Part shown: piece after piece, positions 55,044-64,000 of the stretch
How positions within the stretch are numbered: position 1 is the first letter of the stretch
How the letters are laid out: each line of letters opens with the position of its first letter
DNA from: Nitrosospira briensis C-128
GTDB lineage: Bacteria > Pseudomonadota > Gammaproteobacteria > Burkholderiales > Nitrosomonadaceae
Length of the DNA: 64,000 nt
Reading direction: 5' to 3'
Assembly (NCBI RefSeq): GCF_000619905.2
Contig: NZ_CP012371.1
Location: forward strand, 372,001 to 436,000
Made by a program: the position numbers and the translations under genes
Notes under the pieces: model-generated
Databases searched by the model: none
Seen by the model: the letters and a program-made list of their open reading frames with translations, nothing else
Told to the model about the DNA's origin: nothing

Positions 55044-56495
55044 TCATTTTTTGGCGCCGGCCTTTTCGAGGAGCTGCACTATTTCCTGGTGACCATTTTG
55101 CATTGCTATCTTTAGCGCCGTGGCACCATCCTTTGACTTGGCATGCAAGCGGGTGCCCGCGTCGAGCAGCGCGCGTATAACCTCCTGGCGGCCATCCTGG
55201 GACGCCATCATCAGCGCGGTGAAGCCATCTTTCGATTTGACATTTACGTCTGCGCCGGCGGCAAGCAGCACATATACCACTTCCAACCGGCCATCCTTCG
55301 CAGCCGCCATCAAGGCAGTAATACCGCCGTTCGATTTGATGTTCGCATCCGCCCCGGCTTCCAGCAACTCGTGCACTACCAACTGATGGCCTTCCTTCGC
55401 CGCCGCCATCAGTGCGGTAACCCCGTCAGTTGTCGTGGCGTTGATATCAGGTTTAGCCGCGAGCAGTGCTTGTGTCACCTTATGATGGCCCCTCTCCGAT
55501 GCCAGTATCAAAGCGGTCACGCCGTTGTCTGCATGAGCATTCACATCGGCCTTGGCGGAAAGCAGCTCATGCACCACCATCAGGTGACCTTCCTGCGCCG
55601 CCGCGATCAATGCGGCGACATCATTGCTCGTCCTGGCATTCACATCAGCATTGGCGGCGAGCAGCATCTGTACCACGTCGGGCTGGTTCATTTCCGATGC
55701 CATCAGTAAAGCCGTGAGACCATCTTGCGTCCTGGCATTTACTTCAGCTCTTGCCGCGAGCAATGTCTGCACCACCATCTGGTGCCCATTCTGTGATGCC
55801 ATGATCAAGGGCGTTGTGCCATTGTCCATGCCCGCGTTGACGTTGGCTCCAGCGGCCAGCAGTTCCTGGACCACCCGCTGGTGACCATTCTCGGACGCGA
55901 TCAGCAGCGCTGTGAGGCCATCACTTGTCCTGGCATTTACATCGGCCCCGGCCGTGAGCAACGCTTGCACGACTATCCGGTATCCTTCTTGCGACGCCGC
56001 CATTAGCGGGGTCACGCCATTGCCGGTGCTGGCGTTGACATCGGCCTTGGCATCAAGCAGCGCCTGTACGATCCGGGGGAAACCGCCCTCCGACGCGATC
56101 AGCAGCGCTGTCAAACCATCGCTTGCCTTAGCGTCCACATCGGCTCGCGCATCGAGAAGCGCCCGCACCACCTGCCGGTTGCCCACTGCCGCAGCCGCCA
56201 TCAGTGCGGTGGCGCCGTTGGTCATCCTGGCGTTCACATCGGCCTTCGCGGCAAGCAATGCCTGCACTACTGCCAGATGACCTGTGGTCGATGCTGCCAT
56301 CAATGCCGTGGCGCCATCTCCCCTTCTGGCATCCACATCGGCTTTGGCTCCAAGCAGTGTTTTGACCTGGGGAAGATCACCCCTTCTGGCCGCGACAAGC
56401 AGATCGCTGTCAGCCCATGTGGTTGCTGAAGCGCAGCATGAGCCCATCAGAACTATCATCATGCCTAAAATACGCATGCTTCGCGATGCAATCAT
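55044..56495 (-). CDS. Secreted ankyrin-repeat protein (14 repeats)
   Basis: 483 residues. Signal peptide (residues 1-29, MRILGMMIVLMGSCCASATTWA). One leading repeat (LLVAARRGDLPQVKTLLGAKADV) is followed by 13 full ankyrin repeats of 33 residues, each starting G(A/L/V/T)TAL. The C-terminus is LLEKAGAKK. A periplasmic or outer-membrane protein-binding scaffold is implied. Periplasmic ankyrin proteins such as AnkB are linked with catalase in pseudomonads, but no such partner is here. Confidence 0.85.
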   Translation of the reverse strand: MIASRSMRILGMMIVLMGSCCASATTWADSDLLVAARRGDLPQVKTLLGAKADVDARRGDGATALMAASTTGHLAVVQALLAAKADVNARMTNGATALMAAAAVGNRQVVRALLDARADVDAKASDGLTALLIASEGGFPRIVQALLDAKADVNASTGNGVTPLMAASQEGYRIVVQALLTAGADVNARTSDGLTALLIASENGHQRVVQELLAAGANVNAGMDNGTTPLIMASQNGHQMVVQTLLAARAEVNARTQDGLTALLMASEMNQPDVVQMLLAANADVNARTSNDVAALIAAAQEGHLMVVHELLSAKADVNAHADNGVTALILASERGHHKVTQALLAAKPDINATTTDGVTALMAAAKEGHQLVVHELLEAGADANIKSNGGITALMAAAKDGRLEVVYVLLAAGADVNVKSKDGFTALMMASQDGRQEVIRALLDAGTRLHAKSKDGATALKIAMQNGHQEIVQLLEKAGAKK

Positions 56496-57067
56496 TCGGA
56501 TCTCCTTGGTATGGTTTCATTCCTCCGGCTTTTGTCCATGAACATCGGCAGCAGGAAGAAGAGCAGAAAAATCGATCACACGAGCCAGAGCTTCCGAGAG
56601 ATGCCCATCACACCCTATTTCATCTTGGAAGTTCGAGCCTCCCGATACGCCACGACCGTCGCAACTCGCCCATCTCATTGAACCCGTAACGGCGATAAAT
56701 AATTTCGTTATTGCACTTAAACCCGATTACAACCTATCCGAGCTGACAGCTCAGCAGCCGTTATATCATGGACGAGTATTGGCTACTACCCCAACTGATT
56801 AGTGGGTATTAGCGCTGATCTACAGTCAGTAGCCCTTGGTCCCGCTGAAGAGTTTTCCAGATGGAGAGCCAATCTTTTACTGCTGCTTCCACCGTTCTCC
56901 TTGCTCGCTGGCGGCTTCTGTCGCCATGAACTGCGATATTTTTTCTATGTTATGCTGATCAGCAGATCGCTCATGCGCGTCAATCTATCCGCGATGTACC
57001 CTGAAGAGAATTATTGCAGGCTATTTCTTGATAAGCTTGGCGAATAACCGTGCAGGAAATTTCGAAT
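56496..57067. other. Gene-free stretch upstream of ankyrin gene
   Basis: About 570 bases. Open frames (for example 56802-57047) have no ribosome site or family signal. Divergent promoters for the ankyrin gene and the DUF2007-like gene should lie here. Confidence 0.4.
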
Positions 57068-57376
57068 ATGAAAAAACTCTGTACTGCCGCCAATCTCATG
57101 GAAGCGCAAATCAAGCTCGATCTCCTTGCGCACGCCAACATAGACGCAAGACTGTTTAATGAACACGCGCAGGGCGGCCTCGGAGATATCCCTTTTACCC
57201 ATGCATATCCGGAGGTGTGGGTCGTTCACGACAATGATCTTGCAAGAGGACAGGCAATTGTCAGGGATTTCGAAAAAACCCCGGTTGAAACTCGCGTCGT
57301 TTTCTGCCGGGCTTGCACCGAGGAAAACCCGCGCAATTTTCAATTATGCTGGCGGTGCGGAGCAGGGCTCGAGTGA
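57068..57376 (+). CDS. DUF2007-like protein with C-terminal zinc ribbon
   Basis: 102 residues from ATG 57068 (GGAAAT lies upstream; a GTG at 57050 is possible). N-terminal DUF2007-type half (TAANLMEAQIKLDLLAHANIDARLFNE, then PEVWVVHDNDLARGQAIV). C-terminal zinc ribbon VFCRACTEENPRNFQLCWRCGAGLE. Putative small signalling or metal-binding cytoplasmic protein. Confidence 0.75.
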   Translation: MKKLCTAANLMEAQIKLDLLAHANIDARLFNEHAQGGLGDIPFTHAYPEVWVVHDNDLARGQAIVRDFEKTPVETRVVFCRACTEENPRNFQLCWRCGAGLE

Positions 57377-57490
57377 AACCTGTGCCCTGAAAGATATGAT
57401 GACCGGGAATAGTTGGCTTGCATTAGCATCTCTGGAATCAGGTTGGAAAAAAATCACGTAGCTGGAACTGGTAAAGCTGGGAGCCGCTTT

Positions 57491-58309
57491 TTAGTCAACC
57501 TTGCCAGCGCTCTTCCGATCGATGACGCCGGGGATATCTTTCGTGGGCCGGGCGAACTTCCCCTTGAGATCATCGACGCCTGATTGGGGCTTGGCAAACT
57601 GTTCCAGGTCCTTGCGTTGTCTACGCGTCTCCGCAGTGTTCAGTTTCAGCTTCTTATCCCGCTTTTCGACCAGCTCCGGTATCGCCTCGCCATCGCGATT
57701 GAAAGACCAGCCCAGCATCGGCGTGCCCAACGGCATCTTATCGCCCGGGTTTCCTTCATAACCGGTATTCCAGACATGCCAGGTTTTGCCGTAGCTGTTC
57801 ATCTTCCCCTTCATCAACTCTTTTTCCGCAGCTTTCGGAATATCCGGCGCAACAAGCTGTCCGGTAAGAATTTCACCATTGTGAGGATGCCAGTATTTTC
57901 TTTCGGCTTCAGGCAAGGCAGCGAAAAGCTTTTCGGAAATAATGTATTCGATACCATTCAGGTTCGCGTCCTCGGTATTGTCATCGAATAATATGCATTG
58001 TGCAAAATCCTCATTCACCTGGTGACAGTAATGATGTGCCTCCATCTGGTCTTCCGGAGAATCCTTCATCGGATGAAAACCGACAAGATAGATGTCAAAC
58101 GGCTTTAATGGAGAATTGCGCTGCAGAAGTTTTGCACCCAACTCCAGCGCCCGTGTTTTGGCCGTCTTTTCCTCGCCGGCGGGTATCGTGCCAGGCGGCA
58201 AGCTCGCTTGCGCCACTTGGGCGAAGGAGCCTGCTGCAGAGGCGAGTGGTAGTGCTGGTAGTAAAGCAGCACATAAAATAATGCGAAAATTTAAACGCAG
58301 CCCGTCCAT
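57491..58309 (-). CDS. OBAP/DUF1264-like secreted protein
   Basis: 272 residues with a signal peptide (residues 1-26). The conserved region DSPEDQMEAHHYCHQVNEDFAQCILFDDN, then NLNGIEYIISEKLF, is typical of DUF1264, the oil-body-associated protein family. Its function in bacteria is unknown. The mature C-terminus is Lys-rich (ETRRQRKDLEQFAKPQSG). Confidence 0.78.
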   Translation of the reverse strand: MDGLRLNFRIILCAALLPALPLASAAGSFAQVAQASLPPGTIPAGEEKTAKTRALELGAKLLQRNSPLKPFDIYLVGFHPMKDSPEDQMEAHHYCHQVNEDFAQCILFDDNTEDANLNGIEYIISEKLFAALPEAERKYWHPHNGEILTGQLVAPDIPKAAEKELMKGKMNSYGKTWHVWNTGYEGNPGDKMPLGTPMLGWSFNRDGEAIPELVEKRDKKLKLNTAETRRQRKDLEQFAKPQSGVDDLKGKFARPTKDIPGVIDRKSAGKVD

Positions 58310-58399
58310 GCTATCTCCCCCATCATCTCCAGTTTTTTATTATAGGGATACCGCTGCGCGTTTCGGTACGGTAGCACACAAGGCATAAACAACCGCTGG

Positions 58400-60640
58400 C
58401 TAAAATGTGTACCTTGCGCTCATCCCCACTATTACGTTCCGCCCCGGCGCGGGTTCGTAAAAGCGGCTGTTCCCTTCGTTTACGATTACCGAGCCTACAT
58501 ATCGCGTATCGGTGATATTGTCCAACCGCAAGAATTCGCTGAGCTTCCAGCCGCCGATTTGATGCGAATAGGAGAACCGGATATTTGCGACGCCATATCG
58601 TTTAGCGGCTTCGGTATTGGTATCGTTCGCATAAACCTTGTCGCGATAGATCGCTTCAGCTACTGCCGAGAAACCGGGCAGGCCGCGCCGCCATGCCAAC
58701 TCCATGTAAGCGGTATTGCGGGGCACGCCAGGCAGAAAATTACCTTTGGCTACGGTTGTGGAAAGCCCTCCGGTTCGGAGGTAGGTATATGAATCCTCGA
58801 ATTCGGCATCGAGATAGGTATAAGATAAATAGGTGGAGAGATCAGCGCCAAATCGGGAGTCGGCTGAAACTTCCACACCGCGGCGTCTCGTATCGGCTGC
58901 ATTCTGAAAAGTGGTTCGGCCGCCGGAATTCGTCGCGGGCAGTATCTCACCGCTAACCCGTGTTTCAAAAAGTGCCAGATTGATACGTGTATTGCTCGTG
59001 GCCAACCATTTAACCCCCGCTTCGACATTGCGACTCTTGCTCGGCCGAAGCGCAAAATTGAGGCCTGTTGCACCGTCTGGCCTGTAGGCAAGCTCGGCAA
59101 AAGTGGGTGTCTCGAAACCTTCTCCCCCGCTGACGTACAGATTGAGCGTGGGCGTGACCTTATACAATAATCCCAGTATCGGAATAACATTACGGAAAGC
59201 CAGATTGCCGCTGTCATTGGTGTTATCGGACCGGATAAAAAAATCCTCCGACCTGAATTTCACTTCCGTATGGCGCACGCCGGCAGAAAGTATCCACGCT
59301 GGGGCGAACTGCCACTCGGCTTGTACATACTGGCTGAAGCTGGAGACCGTATCGTCCTCGTTACGACGCATGTTTCCGCGTACACCCAACGCCATCCCCG
59401 AGAAATTCTCGAATCCCTTGCGCCTTTCTTTAGAAATCTCATAATCGATACTCGCAGTGACCGTCAGAGGACGCTGCCCGCTACTGCGATGCATCCATCT
59501 CAAACCAAGGCCGCCAAATTCGCGATCCAGATCGACAACGCCTCCCGAGCTCGTGGCTGGAATCTGGGCGCCGCGCGGCACGGCGAGAAACTGCTCAATC
59601 TGCCGGGTCCCCGTATAACCTATCAGCTTGATCGTGTTAGCGGATGAAAACTTATGCGTATAGACGAGGCCGCCCTGTGTATTGTCGATGCTCTTGCGGG
59701 TGTTGAAGGTAGTCGCAGTTGTATCCGCCTGGCGCGGATTAGCGCTCACCTGAGCACGCGTGAGCCCGAGCGGATCCTGCGTATTGCCCTGGTGCAGCTC
59801 GTTTGCTATCAGGGTGAGCGTGGCGTCCTGATTGACCCGGTAGGTAAGTTTTGCACTTGCCTGGTAGCGTGTAGCAGCGCTGTGGTCGCGGTAACCATCT
59901 GTTTGAAAACGTGAAATATCGACCACATAGTTGAATGGGCCTGCCACTGCGCCTGCTGTACCTGACGTATCTGCCGCACCCGACCCACCCAGCGTGCCGC
60001 CAAGCTTGATCTCGCCGCGCGTCGTGCCATAGCTGCCCCCCAGCAGCGTGCCGGATATCGTGTGTTCCGCCGGGCCGTCTTCGGTGAATGCCTGTATCAC
60101 GCCGCCGGAGGCATTGCCATAGATAGCCGAGAAGGGGCCGCGCAGCACTTCAATGCGCTTGGTCGAACCCAGGTTGATATTAGCAGCCTGGCCCTGCCCG
60201 TCCGGCATTGAGGCGGGGATGTCGTCAACAATCATCCGTATGCCGCGAATACCGAAAGTGGAGCGTGCGCCAAAGCCGCGGCTGGATACCTGCAGGTCCT
60301 GCGCATAATTCTGGCGGTTTTGAATAACCAGGCCGGGAACGCGCGAAAGCGCTTCAGAGAGATTGACGCGTGGCTGGGAGTCCTGGATCACCAACCCCTC
60401 CACCACGTCAATGGACATGGGCAGCGAGAAACTCGATTGTTCCATACGAGTACCTGTAATGACAACAGGATGGAGGGTGGGCGGAGCGCTTGACGATGAG
60501 GCGCTTGGCTGGGTGACTGATTGAGCCGGCAACTGAGTATCCAACTCAGCATCCGGCTGTGCCAACAAGGAACCTGATGCCGGCGCCAGAATGAGCAATA
60601 CGACTACCGCAGTGGCCGGTATCGAACTTAACGTCTTCAA
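58400..60640 (-). CDS. TonB-dependent outer-membrane receptor
   Basis: 746 residues. Signal peptide to about residue 27. A TonB-box-like region (HPVVITGTR) is followed by the plug domain (SLSEALSRVPGLVIQNRQNYAQDLQVSSRGFGARSTFGIRGIR, then TKRIEVLRGPFSAIYGNASGGVIQ). A 22-strand barrel ends in aromatic residues (GMSARYTF). Plug segments are typical of iron-complex receptors, but the ligand is not identifiable and no exporter or regulator gene is adjacent. Stands alone with its own promoter. Confidence 0.88.
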   Translation of the reverse strand: MKTLSSIPATAVVVLLILAPASGSLLAQPDAELDTQLPAQSVTQPSASSSSAPPTLHPVVITGTRMEQSSFSLPMSIDVVEGLVIQDSQPRVNLSEALSRVPGLVIQNRQNYAQDLQVSSRGFGARSTFGIRGIRMIVDDIPASMPDGQGQAANINLGSTKRIEVLRGPFSAIYGNASGGVIQAFTEDGPAEHTISGTLLGGSYGTTRGEIKLGGTLGGSGAADTSGTAGAVAGPFNYVVDISRFQTDGYRDHSAATRYQASAKLTYRVNQDATLTLIANELHQGNTQDPLGLTRAQVSANPRQADTTATTFNTRKSIDNTQGGLVYTHKFSSANTIKLIGYTGTRQIEQFLAVPRGAQIPATSSGGVVDLDREFGGLGLRWMHRSSGQRPLTVTASIDYEISKERRKGFENFSGMALGVRGNMRRNEDDTVSSFSQYVQAEWQFAPAWILSAGVRHTEVKFRSEDFFIRSDNTNDSGNLAFRNVIPILGLLYKVTPTLNLYVSGGEGFETPTFAELAYRPDGATGLNFALRPSKSRNVEAGVKWLATSNTRINLALFETRVSGEILPATNSGGRTTFQNAADTRRRGVEVSADSRFGADLSTYLSYTYLDAEFEDSYTYLRTGGLSTTVAKGNFLPGVPRNTAYMELAWRRGLPGFSAVAEAIYRDKVYANDTNTEAAKRYGVANIRFSYSHQIGGWKLSEFLRLDNITDTRYVGSVIVNEGNSRFYEPAPGRNVIVGMSARYTF

Positions 60641-60974
60641 TGATTTTGCTGTGGCCGATACATTCCAATGTGAAGAAGGGACAATATTTCGAGTTACTCA
60701 GCTGTTAGTTGAAGCTGTCATTGACATAATCGGCATAGCATAGCGTCCTTGCCGCCATGAGCCGAAAGAATAACCTCTTTCGTTTAACCCAGATAATCCA
60801 TTAGGACGCGAGATGATGGCGAGGCGGGTTGCGAGACAGTTTTGCCGGTTGAGAGAAGTCCATAACTTGGTCTATGAACGCCGCGCAGGTAGCAAAAATG
60901 GCGGCGAAAATGGCCGCAAACTGACCGCCAGCACTCGCGTAGGCTCGCAGAATCACCTAATGAATTATCCGGGT
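60641..60974. other. Gene-free stretch upstream of the TonB receptor
   Basis: About 330 bases with no supported gene. The plus-strand frame 60813-61019 is short, has no ribosome site and overlaps the end of the next gene. Confidence 0.4.
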
Positions 60975-61382
60975 TTAATACGCCAGACTGCCAGGGGCTG
61001 CTCCGGGTGGGGAAGATAAAGGCGGAGAAGCGCTTTGGCTCTGCTCTACTTTCTGCTTTCCAGCGGCGACTTCCGCATTTATCTTTTCCACTATCCCGTT
61101 TATCCGCCCCTGCCCTGCCGTTGCAGACTGATTAATAGTTGCGCTGTCGGCATTTGCTTCCTTGATCATGCAGTCATGGTAGACCTGCATTTGTTTTTGC
61201 CAGGCGTTAATTGCACCGACGCTTCGATTGAAAGCAGCAACGCTACTCGAGTCGATAACCGGTGTTTCCGGCATGGCGCCGCATCCACTAGCGGACCAAC
61301 TCCCATTTTCCAGTACGCCTGCATTTGCTGTGAATGCGGTAGTGAGCGCAAAAAAAGCTGCAAAGAGAATCGTTTGATTCAT
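60975..61382 (-). CDS. Small secreted protein, unknown
   Basis: 135 residues from ATG 61382 with AAGGAG ten bases upstream. Signal peptide (MNQTILFAAFFALTTAFTANA-GV). Mature part has two Cys (GCGAMPE and YHDCMIKE) and a helical Gln/Ser-rich middle, then a Pro/Ser/Gly-rich end. Likely periplasmic. Family not recognised. Confidence 0.6.
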   Translation of the reverse strand: MNQTILFAAFFALTTAFTANAGVLENGSWSASGCGAMPETPVIDSSSVAAFNRSVGAINAWQKQMQVYHDCMIKEANADSATINQSATAGQGRINGIVEKINAEVAAGKQKVEQSQSASPPLSSPPGAAPGSLAY

Positions 61383-61642
61383 GACGTGCTGTCTCCTTAT
61401 CGTTTGTAAAATGACGTTAATCCGATATGAATTTGAATGAATATGGCCGTTTCGTGTCCCAGCCGATAAGGTCGTGGCCGCGTTCAACCGCAGCATCATT
61501 TACCCTCGGTAATTCTGAAATCGGCAATACACGCTAATACGGATAGCGGATTTCCGCACACGGCGTTGTGCTTTAAGTCGCGTCCTTAATATAGACGATA
61601 TCCCGCCCGAGGTGAGCGCAAACTGCCAGTCTTTCGAGACTG

Positions 61643-62326
61643 CTAGAGGCGGTTAACGGAGCTATTCGTCGTCGACGGTTTGGGGCGCCAGAAATGGATC
61701 AAGCCACCGACAAGTCCCGCTAGACCCAAAACCAGAAATAGAAAACCAAACCCCATGCCTGTACCCGTATTGACAAAGTCGCCCGCTCTTCTCACATCAA
61801 AGGGGATGCTGACCAGATTGGCAACATTGCCGCTGCCATCATCGCCTATCAGCAGCACCTCGTACTTGGCAAGCGGTTCCAGGTTGACGGCAAGCGGGAT
61901 GTTGCCGGATGTGTATGCTTGAGCGGGCATCGACACTACCTCACGTGCTTCCCCACCTTCTATTTTCACCAACCTTACGATCAGTGGTATTTCGCGAATC
62001 TCCGACACCAGTATATCCATCACCAGATTCAGCGGTCCTGCCGGTACGGGAGAGCAAAATGGAGGGTAAGAAGGATGATCGCCATCCGGCACCACGTAAG
62101 CATTGAAGCCGATCGGGAACGCGCCGGTTTCGATGACGCATGTGCCGCCGGTGAAAGCTTCTTTCTGTTTTGCCTGATTATCAGGACGATAAAGGCTCGC
62201 TGTACCGCCGGAGATAACCTCAGCCTGTTGCGCATGGGCGGCCGACCCGAATGACATCATTATGTCGAATGCCAAACCGAACGCTATCAATAAATTTCGT
62301 TCAGGCAGATTCACCCTGTCTCTCAT
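61643..62326 (-). CDS. Membrane-anchored periplasmic protein, unknown
   Basis: 227 residues from ATG 62326. Signal peptide ends near AAHA-QQ. The mature domain (GGTCVIETGAFPIGFNAYVVPDG, then beta-rich segments) ends with a transmembrane helix (FGFLFLVLGLAGLVGGLIHFW) and a basic tail, so it is anchored at the C-terminus with the domain in the periplasm. Function not recognised. Confidence 0.6.
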   Translation of the reverse strand: MRDRVNLPERNLLIAFGLAFDIMMSFGSAAHAQQAEVISGGTASLYRPDNQAKQKEAFTGGTCVIETGAFPIGFNAYVVPDGDHPSYPPFCSPVPAGPLNLVMDILVSEIREIPLIVRLVKIEGGEAREVVSMPAQAYTSGNIPLAVNLEPLAKYEVLLIGDDGSGNVANLVSIPFDVRRAGDFVNTGTGMGFGFLFLVLGLAGLVGGLIHFWRPKPSTTNSSVNRL

Positions 62327-62481
62327 TGTCTCTTTTTGTCTTCGTTTATATCGTGAGGACGCAGCCGCCAATGGCGGCATCCCACATTTACTCTCAAAAA
62401 CATAGCACAGAACCAGGTGCTAAGGAACCTCATGCTTGCTTTCGAATTCATTTGCCGGAGCCGCGCGATTTTTGGATCCCC

Positions 62482-63135
62482 TCAAACCGCCTTACGAAAA
62501 GTCAGGTTTATCCGGCAGGCACCCGCAAGGGGATGATACCCATCCTTAAGCGGGAGCACGCCATGGTAGTGCAGTCTCGCTGGTCCGCCCCACACCATCA
62601 CGTCACCATGTGCCAATTGTATGCGCACCGGCTTATCCCCGCGCCGCAAGCCACCCCATAAAAACACTGCCGAAATCCCTAGCGACACGGAAACGATAGG
62701 TGCGCCGAAGTCTCGCTCATTCTTGTCCTGATGCAACGATAGCCGCGCTCCCGGCTCGTAGCGATTGACAAGGCATGCATCTGGCGCGTAATTCGGGAAA
62801 CCGGCGCTTGCCGCGGCGTCTTGCGCCAGCTTCAGGAATACGCCCGGCATGGAAGGCCATGGCTTGCCGTTTTCCGGGTCTGCCCTATCATAGCGATAGC
62901 CCGTGCGATCCGTTACCCAACCAAAAGAACCGCAATTGGTTATCGCGACGGACATTCGAAAACCGCCCGGCGTAACCATGTGGCGAAATGGCGCAGCGGT
63001 TGTGATATCACATAATTGTGCAAAAATGGCAGCTTCATCCCGCATCGCAAAGCCGCGCAGCACGGTCGCGCCGGCGCATAGCTCCTCCCGCTGTGCCTGG
63101 CATTGCGTCACGCCTTCAAATAGGCTGAGCGTCAT
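62482..63135 (-). CDS. alkB: AlkB DNA oxidative demethylase
   Basis: 217 residues from ATG 63135, equal to E. coli AlkB length. Fe(II) ligands: HxD in LSLHQDKNERDFG and the distal His in RLHYHGVLP; 2-oxoglutarate-binding Arg in CRINLTFR. Repairs 1-methyladenine and 3-methylcytosine in DNA by oxidative demethylation. Substrate residues such as the SFGWVTDRTGYRY segment are also present. Lies 17 bases after the 2OG oxygenase gene in an operon with ada. Confidence 0.92.
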   Translation of the reverse strand: MTLSLFEGVTQCQAQREELCAGATVLRGFAMRDEAAIFAQLCDITTAAPFRHMVTPGGFRMSVAITNCGSFGWVTDRTGYRYDRADPENGKPWPSMPGVFLKLAQDAAASAGFPNYAPDACLVNRYEPGARLSLHQDKNERDFGAPIVSVSLGISAVFLWGGLRRGDKPVRIQLAHGDVMVWGGPARLHYHGVLPLKDGYHPLAGACRINLTFRKAV

Positions 63136-63152
63136 GTTTATCCCTTTGGCTC

Positions 63153-63902
63153 TCAAATTGCGTCGTGAAAAATGATGCCCACGGTTTGACGGCAGCCCGA
63201 CCGGATGCGGCTGACGCCGTGGCGCAAGTTGACCCGATATACGCCCCGTGTGCCTTGCACAGGCCGATGATGCACGGCAAACGCCACTGCGTCTCCTTGC
63301 CTGAGAGGCACGACCTCGGGGCGTGATTGCATGCGTGGCCGCTGCTCGGTCAGCACGAATTCACCACCTGTAAAATCGCGGCCCGGCTCGGATAGCAGTA
63401 TCGTGATCTGGATCGGAAATATATGCTCTCCATACAAGTCTTGATGCAGGCAATTATAATCACCCGGTTCATATTGCAACAACAAAGGGGTCGGGCGAAG
63501 CTGACCCGCTTCATGGCAGCGTTTGATGAAATCAGCAAGTTTCTCCGGATAGCGCACCGCTATGCCCATTGCTTCATTCCAGCGATTGGCGATCGGCACA
63601 AGCCGAGGATATATCGACGTGCGCAGTTCGGTGATGATGCCGGGTAACGGATAGCTGAAATACTTGTATTCCCCGCGCCCGAAACCGTAGCGCGCCATGA
63701 CGACCCGGCTTCTGAAAATGTCGTCCCGCACATATAATCGTGCCAACGCCTCGCATTCTTCAAGCGAAGCAAATCCTTTGATCACCGCGCAGCCCCGCGC
63801 GTCCAGATCATTCGATATCCGCGACCCATCAAACGCATTCACCCGGCGTGCTGTGTTCCGCACAGGAGCAATACTCCACGATTCGCTTGTCGGCGTATTC
63901 AT
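63153..63902 (-). CDS. 2OG-Fe(II) oxygenase, Ada/AlkB-associated
   Basis: 249 residues, ATG overlapping the ada stop by 4 bp. Jelly-roll features: the Fe ligands HQD in NCLHQDLYGEH and a His in AFAVHHRP or NLRHGVSRIRSG, with a likely 2OG Arg in YRVNLRHG. A conserved N-terminal region includes YGFGRGEYKYFSYPLP. It is encoded between ada and alkB, which suggests a role in alkylation damage repair or tolerance. The substrate is unknown; it is not AlkB itself. Confidence 0.85.
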   Translation of the reverse strand: MNTPTSESWSIAPVRNTARRVNAFDGSRISNDLDARGCAVIKGFASLEECEALARLYVRDDIFRSRVVMARYGFGRGEYKYFSYPLPGIITELRTSIYPRLVPIANRWNEAMGIAVRYPEKLADFIKRCHEAGQLRPTPLLLQYEPGDYNCLHQDLYGEHIFPIQITILLSEPGRDFTGGEFVLTEQRPRMQSRPEVVPLRQGDAVAFAVHHRPVQGTRGVYRVNLRHGVSRIRSGCRQTVGIIFHDAI

Positions 63903-64000
63903 GCCTGTACTTTCAACTTCACCTTCGCCTCCGCCTCTTTCTCAAGAAGGCTACGCTTACGCTCCACGCCCCAGCGGTAACCTGCCAGCACTCCGTCGTT
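63899..64000 (-). CDS. ada: Ada-type O6-methylguanine methyltransferase, C-terminal end (partial)
   Basis: The last 33 residues of a gene running off the window: NDGVLAGYRWGVERKRSLLEKE and a Lys/Ala-rich tail. The NGxLxGYRWGxxRK motif is the C-terminal signature of Ada/Ogt proteins (position after the active-site PCHR). The stop TGA overlaps the 2OG oxygenase start (ATGA). Being first in an ada-2OG-alkB operon, a bifunctional Ada activator is likely, but the N-terminal part is not visible. Confidence 0.75.
   Translation of the reverse strand, partial: NDGVLAGYRWGVERKRSLLEKEAEAKVKLKVQA

Noticed and set aside
55143-56280. Plus-strand frames antisense to ankyrin repeats
   Set aside because: Repetition of the ankyrin DNA opens other frames; no start signals.

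Overview
The window looks like chromosome of a Gram-negative proteobacterium. It has TonB, RND/TolC and lipoprotein genes, a PEP-CTERM protein, a CpxRA-like pair with a divergent Spy/CpxP gene, and GC-rich codon use. The mix of copper handling, PEP-CTERM sorting and carboxylate transporters next to Cache-type kinases fits a betaproteobacterium, perhaps Nitrosospira-like; that placement is inference. I saw no rRNA, tRNA, CRISPR array, insertion sequence or phage gene.

Layout. 1-4395: a tightly overlapping + strand module of an MmeI-like DNA methyltransferase (5' end cut by the window), an SF2 helicase and a GIY-YIG nuclease, read here as a restriction or defence unit. 4470-16234: metal handling, with a GDCCVxC zinc-ribbon protein, a small lipoprotein, a CopA-type ATPase, a PstS-like binding protein and a cusCBA operon whose CusB carries a fused CusF domain. 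16302-22213: PPK2, a YoaA/DinG helicase, two more members of the small lipoprotein family (one broken by a stop codon), and a Gly/Cys-tailed membrane protein. 22717-34598: two carboxylate transport loci (dcuB and cstA-ybdD). Each is divergent from, or close to, a paralogous Cache-domain histidine kinase and LuxR-type regulator pair. Between them lie lipoproteins and a PEP-CTERM protein with an HExxH motif. 35104-40203: a cNMP-binding/thioredoxin-reductase-like flavoprotein, and a CpxRA-like pair divergent from a Spy/CpxP chaperone with a perfect CpxR box between them.

40617-46677 is the most unusual region: six - strand genes that may form one expression unit. They are an unknown protein, a tyrosinase-like type-3 copper protein with a His-rich N-terminus, a protein made almost entirely of 26 perfect-length 12-residue tyrosine-rich repeats with one cysteine near each end, a second tyrosinase-like protein that has lost CuB-site histidines, a trypsin-like protease with a Pro/Gln repeat tail, and another unknown protein. 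A copper oxidase next to a tyrosine-repeat polymer suggests a tyrosine-modified (DOPA or cross-linked) material or peptide system. This is a hypothesis from gene content and order.

46814-64000: a ybhGFSR-type ABC exporter, a lipoprotein pair, a tandem universal stress protein, a secreted 14-repeat ankyrin protein, a DUF2007-like protein, an OBAP/DUF1264 protein, a TonB-dependent receptor, two small envelope proteins, and an alkylation-repair operon (ada end, 2OG-Fe(II) oxygenase, alkB) running off the right edge.
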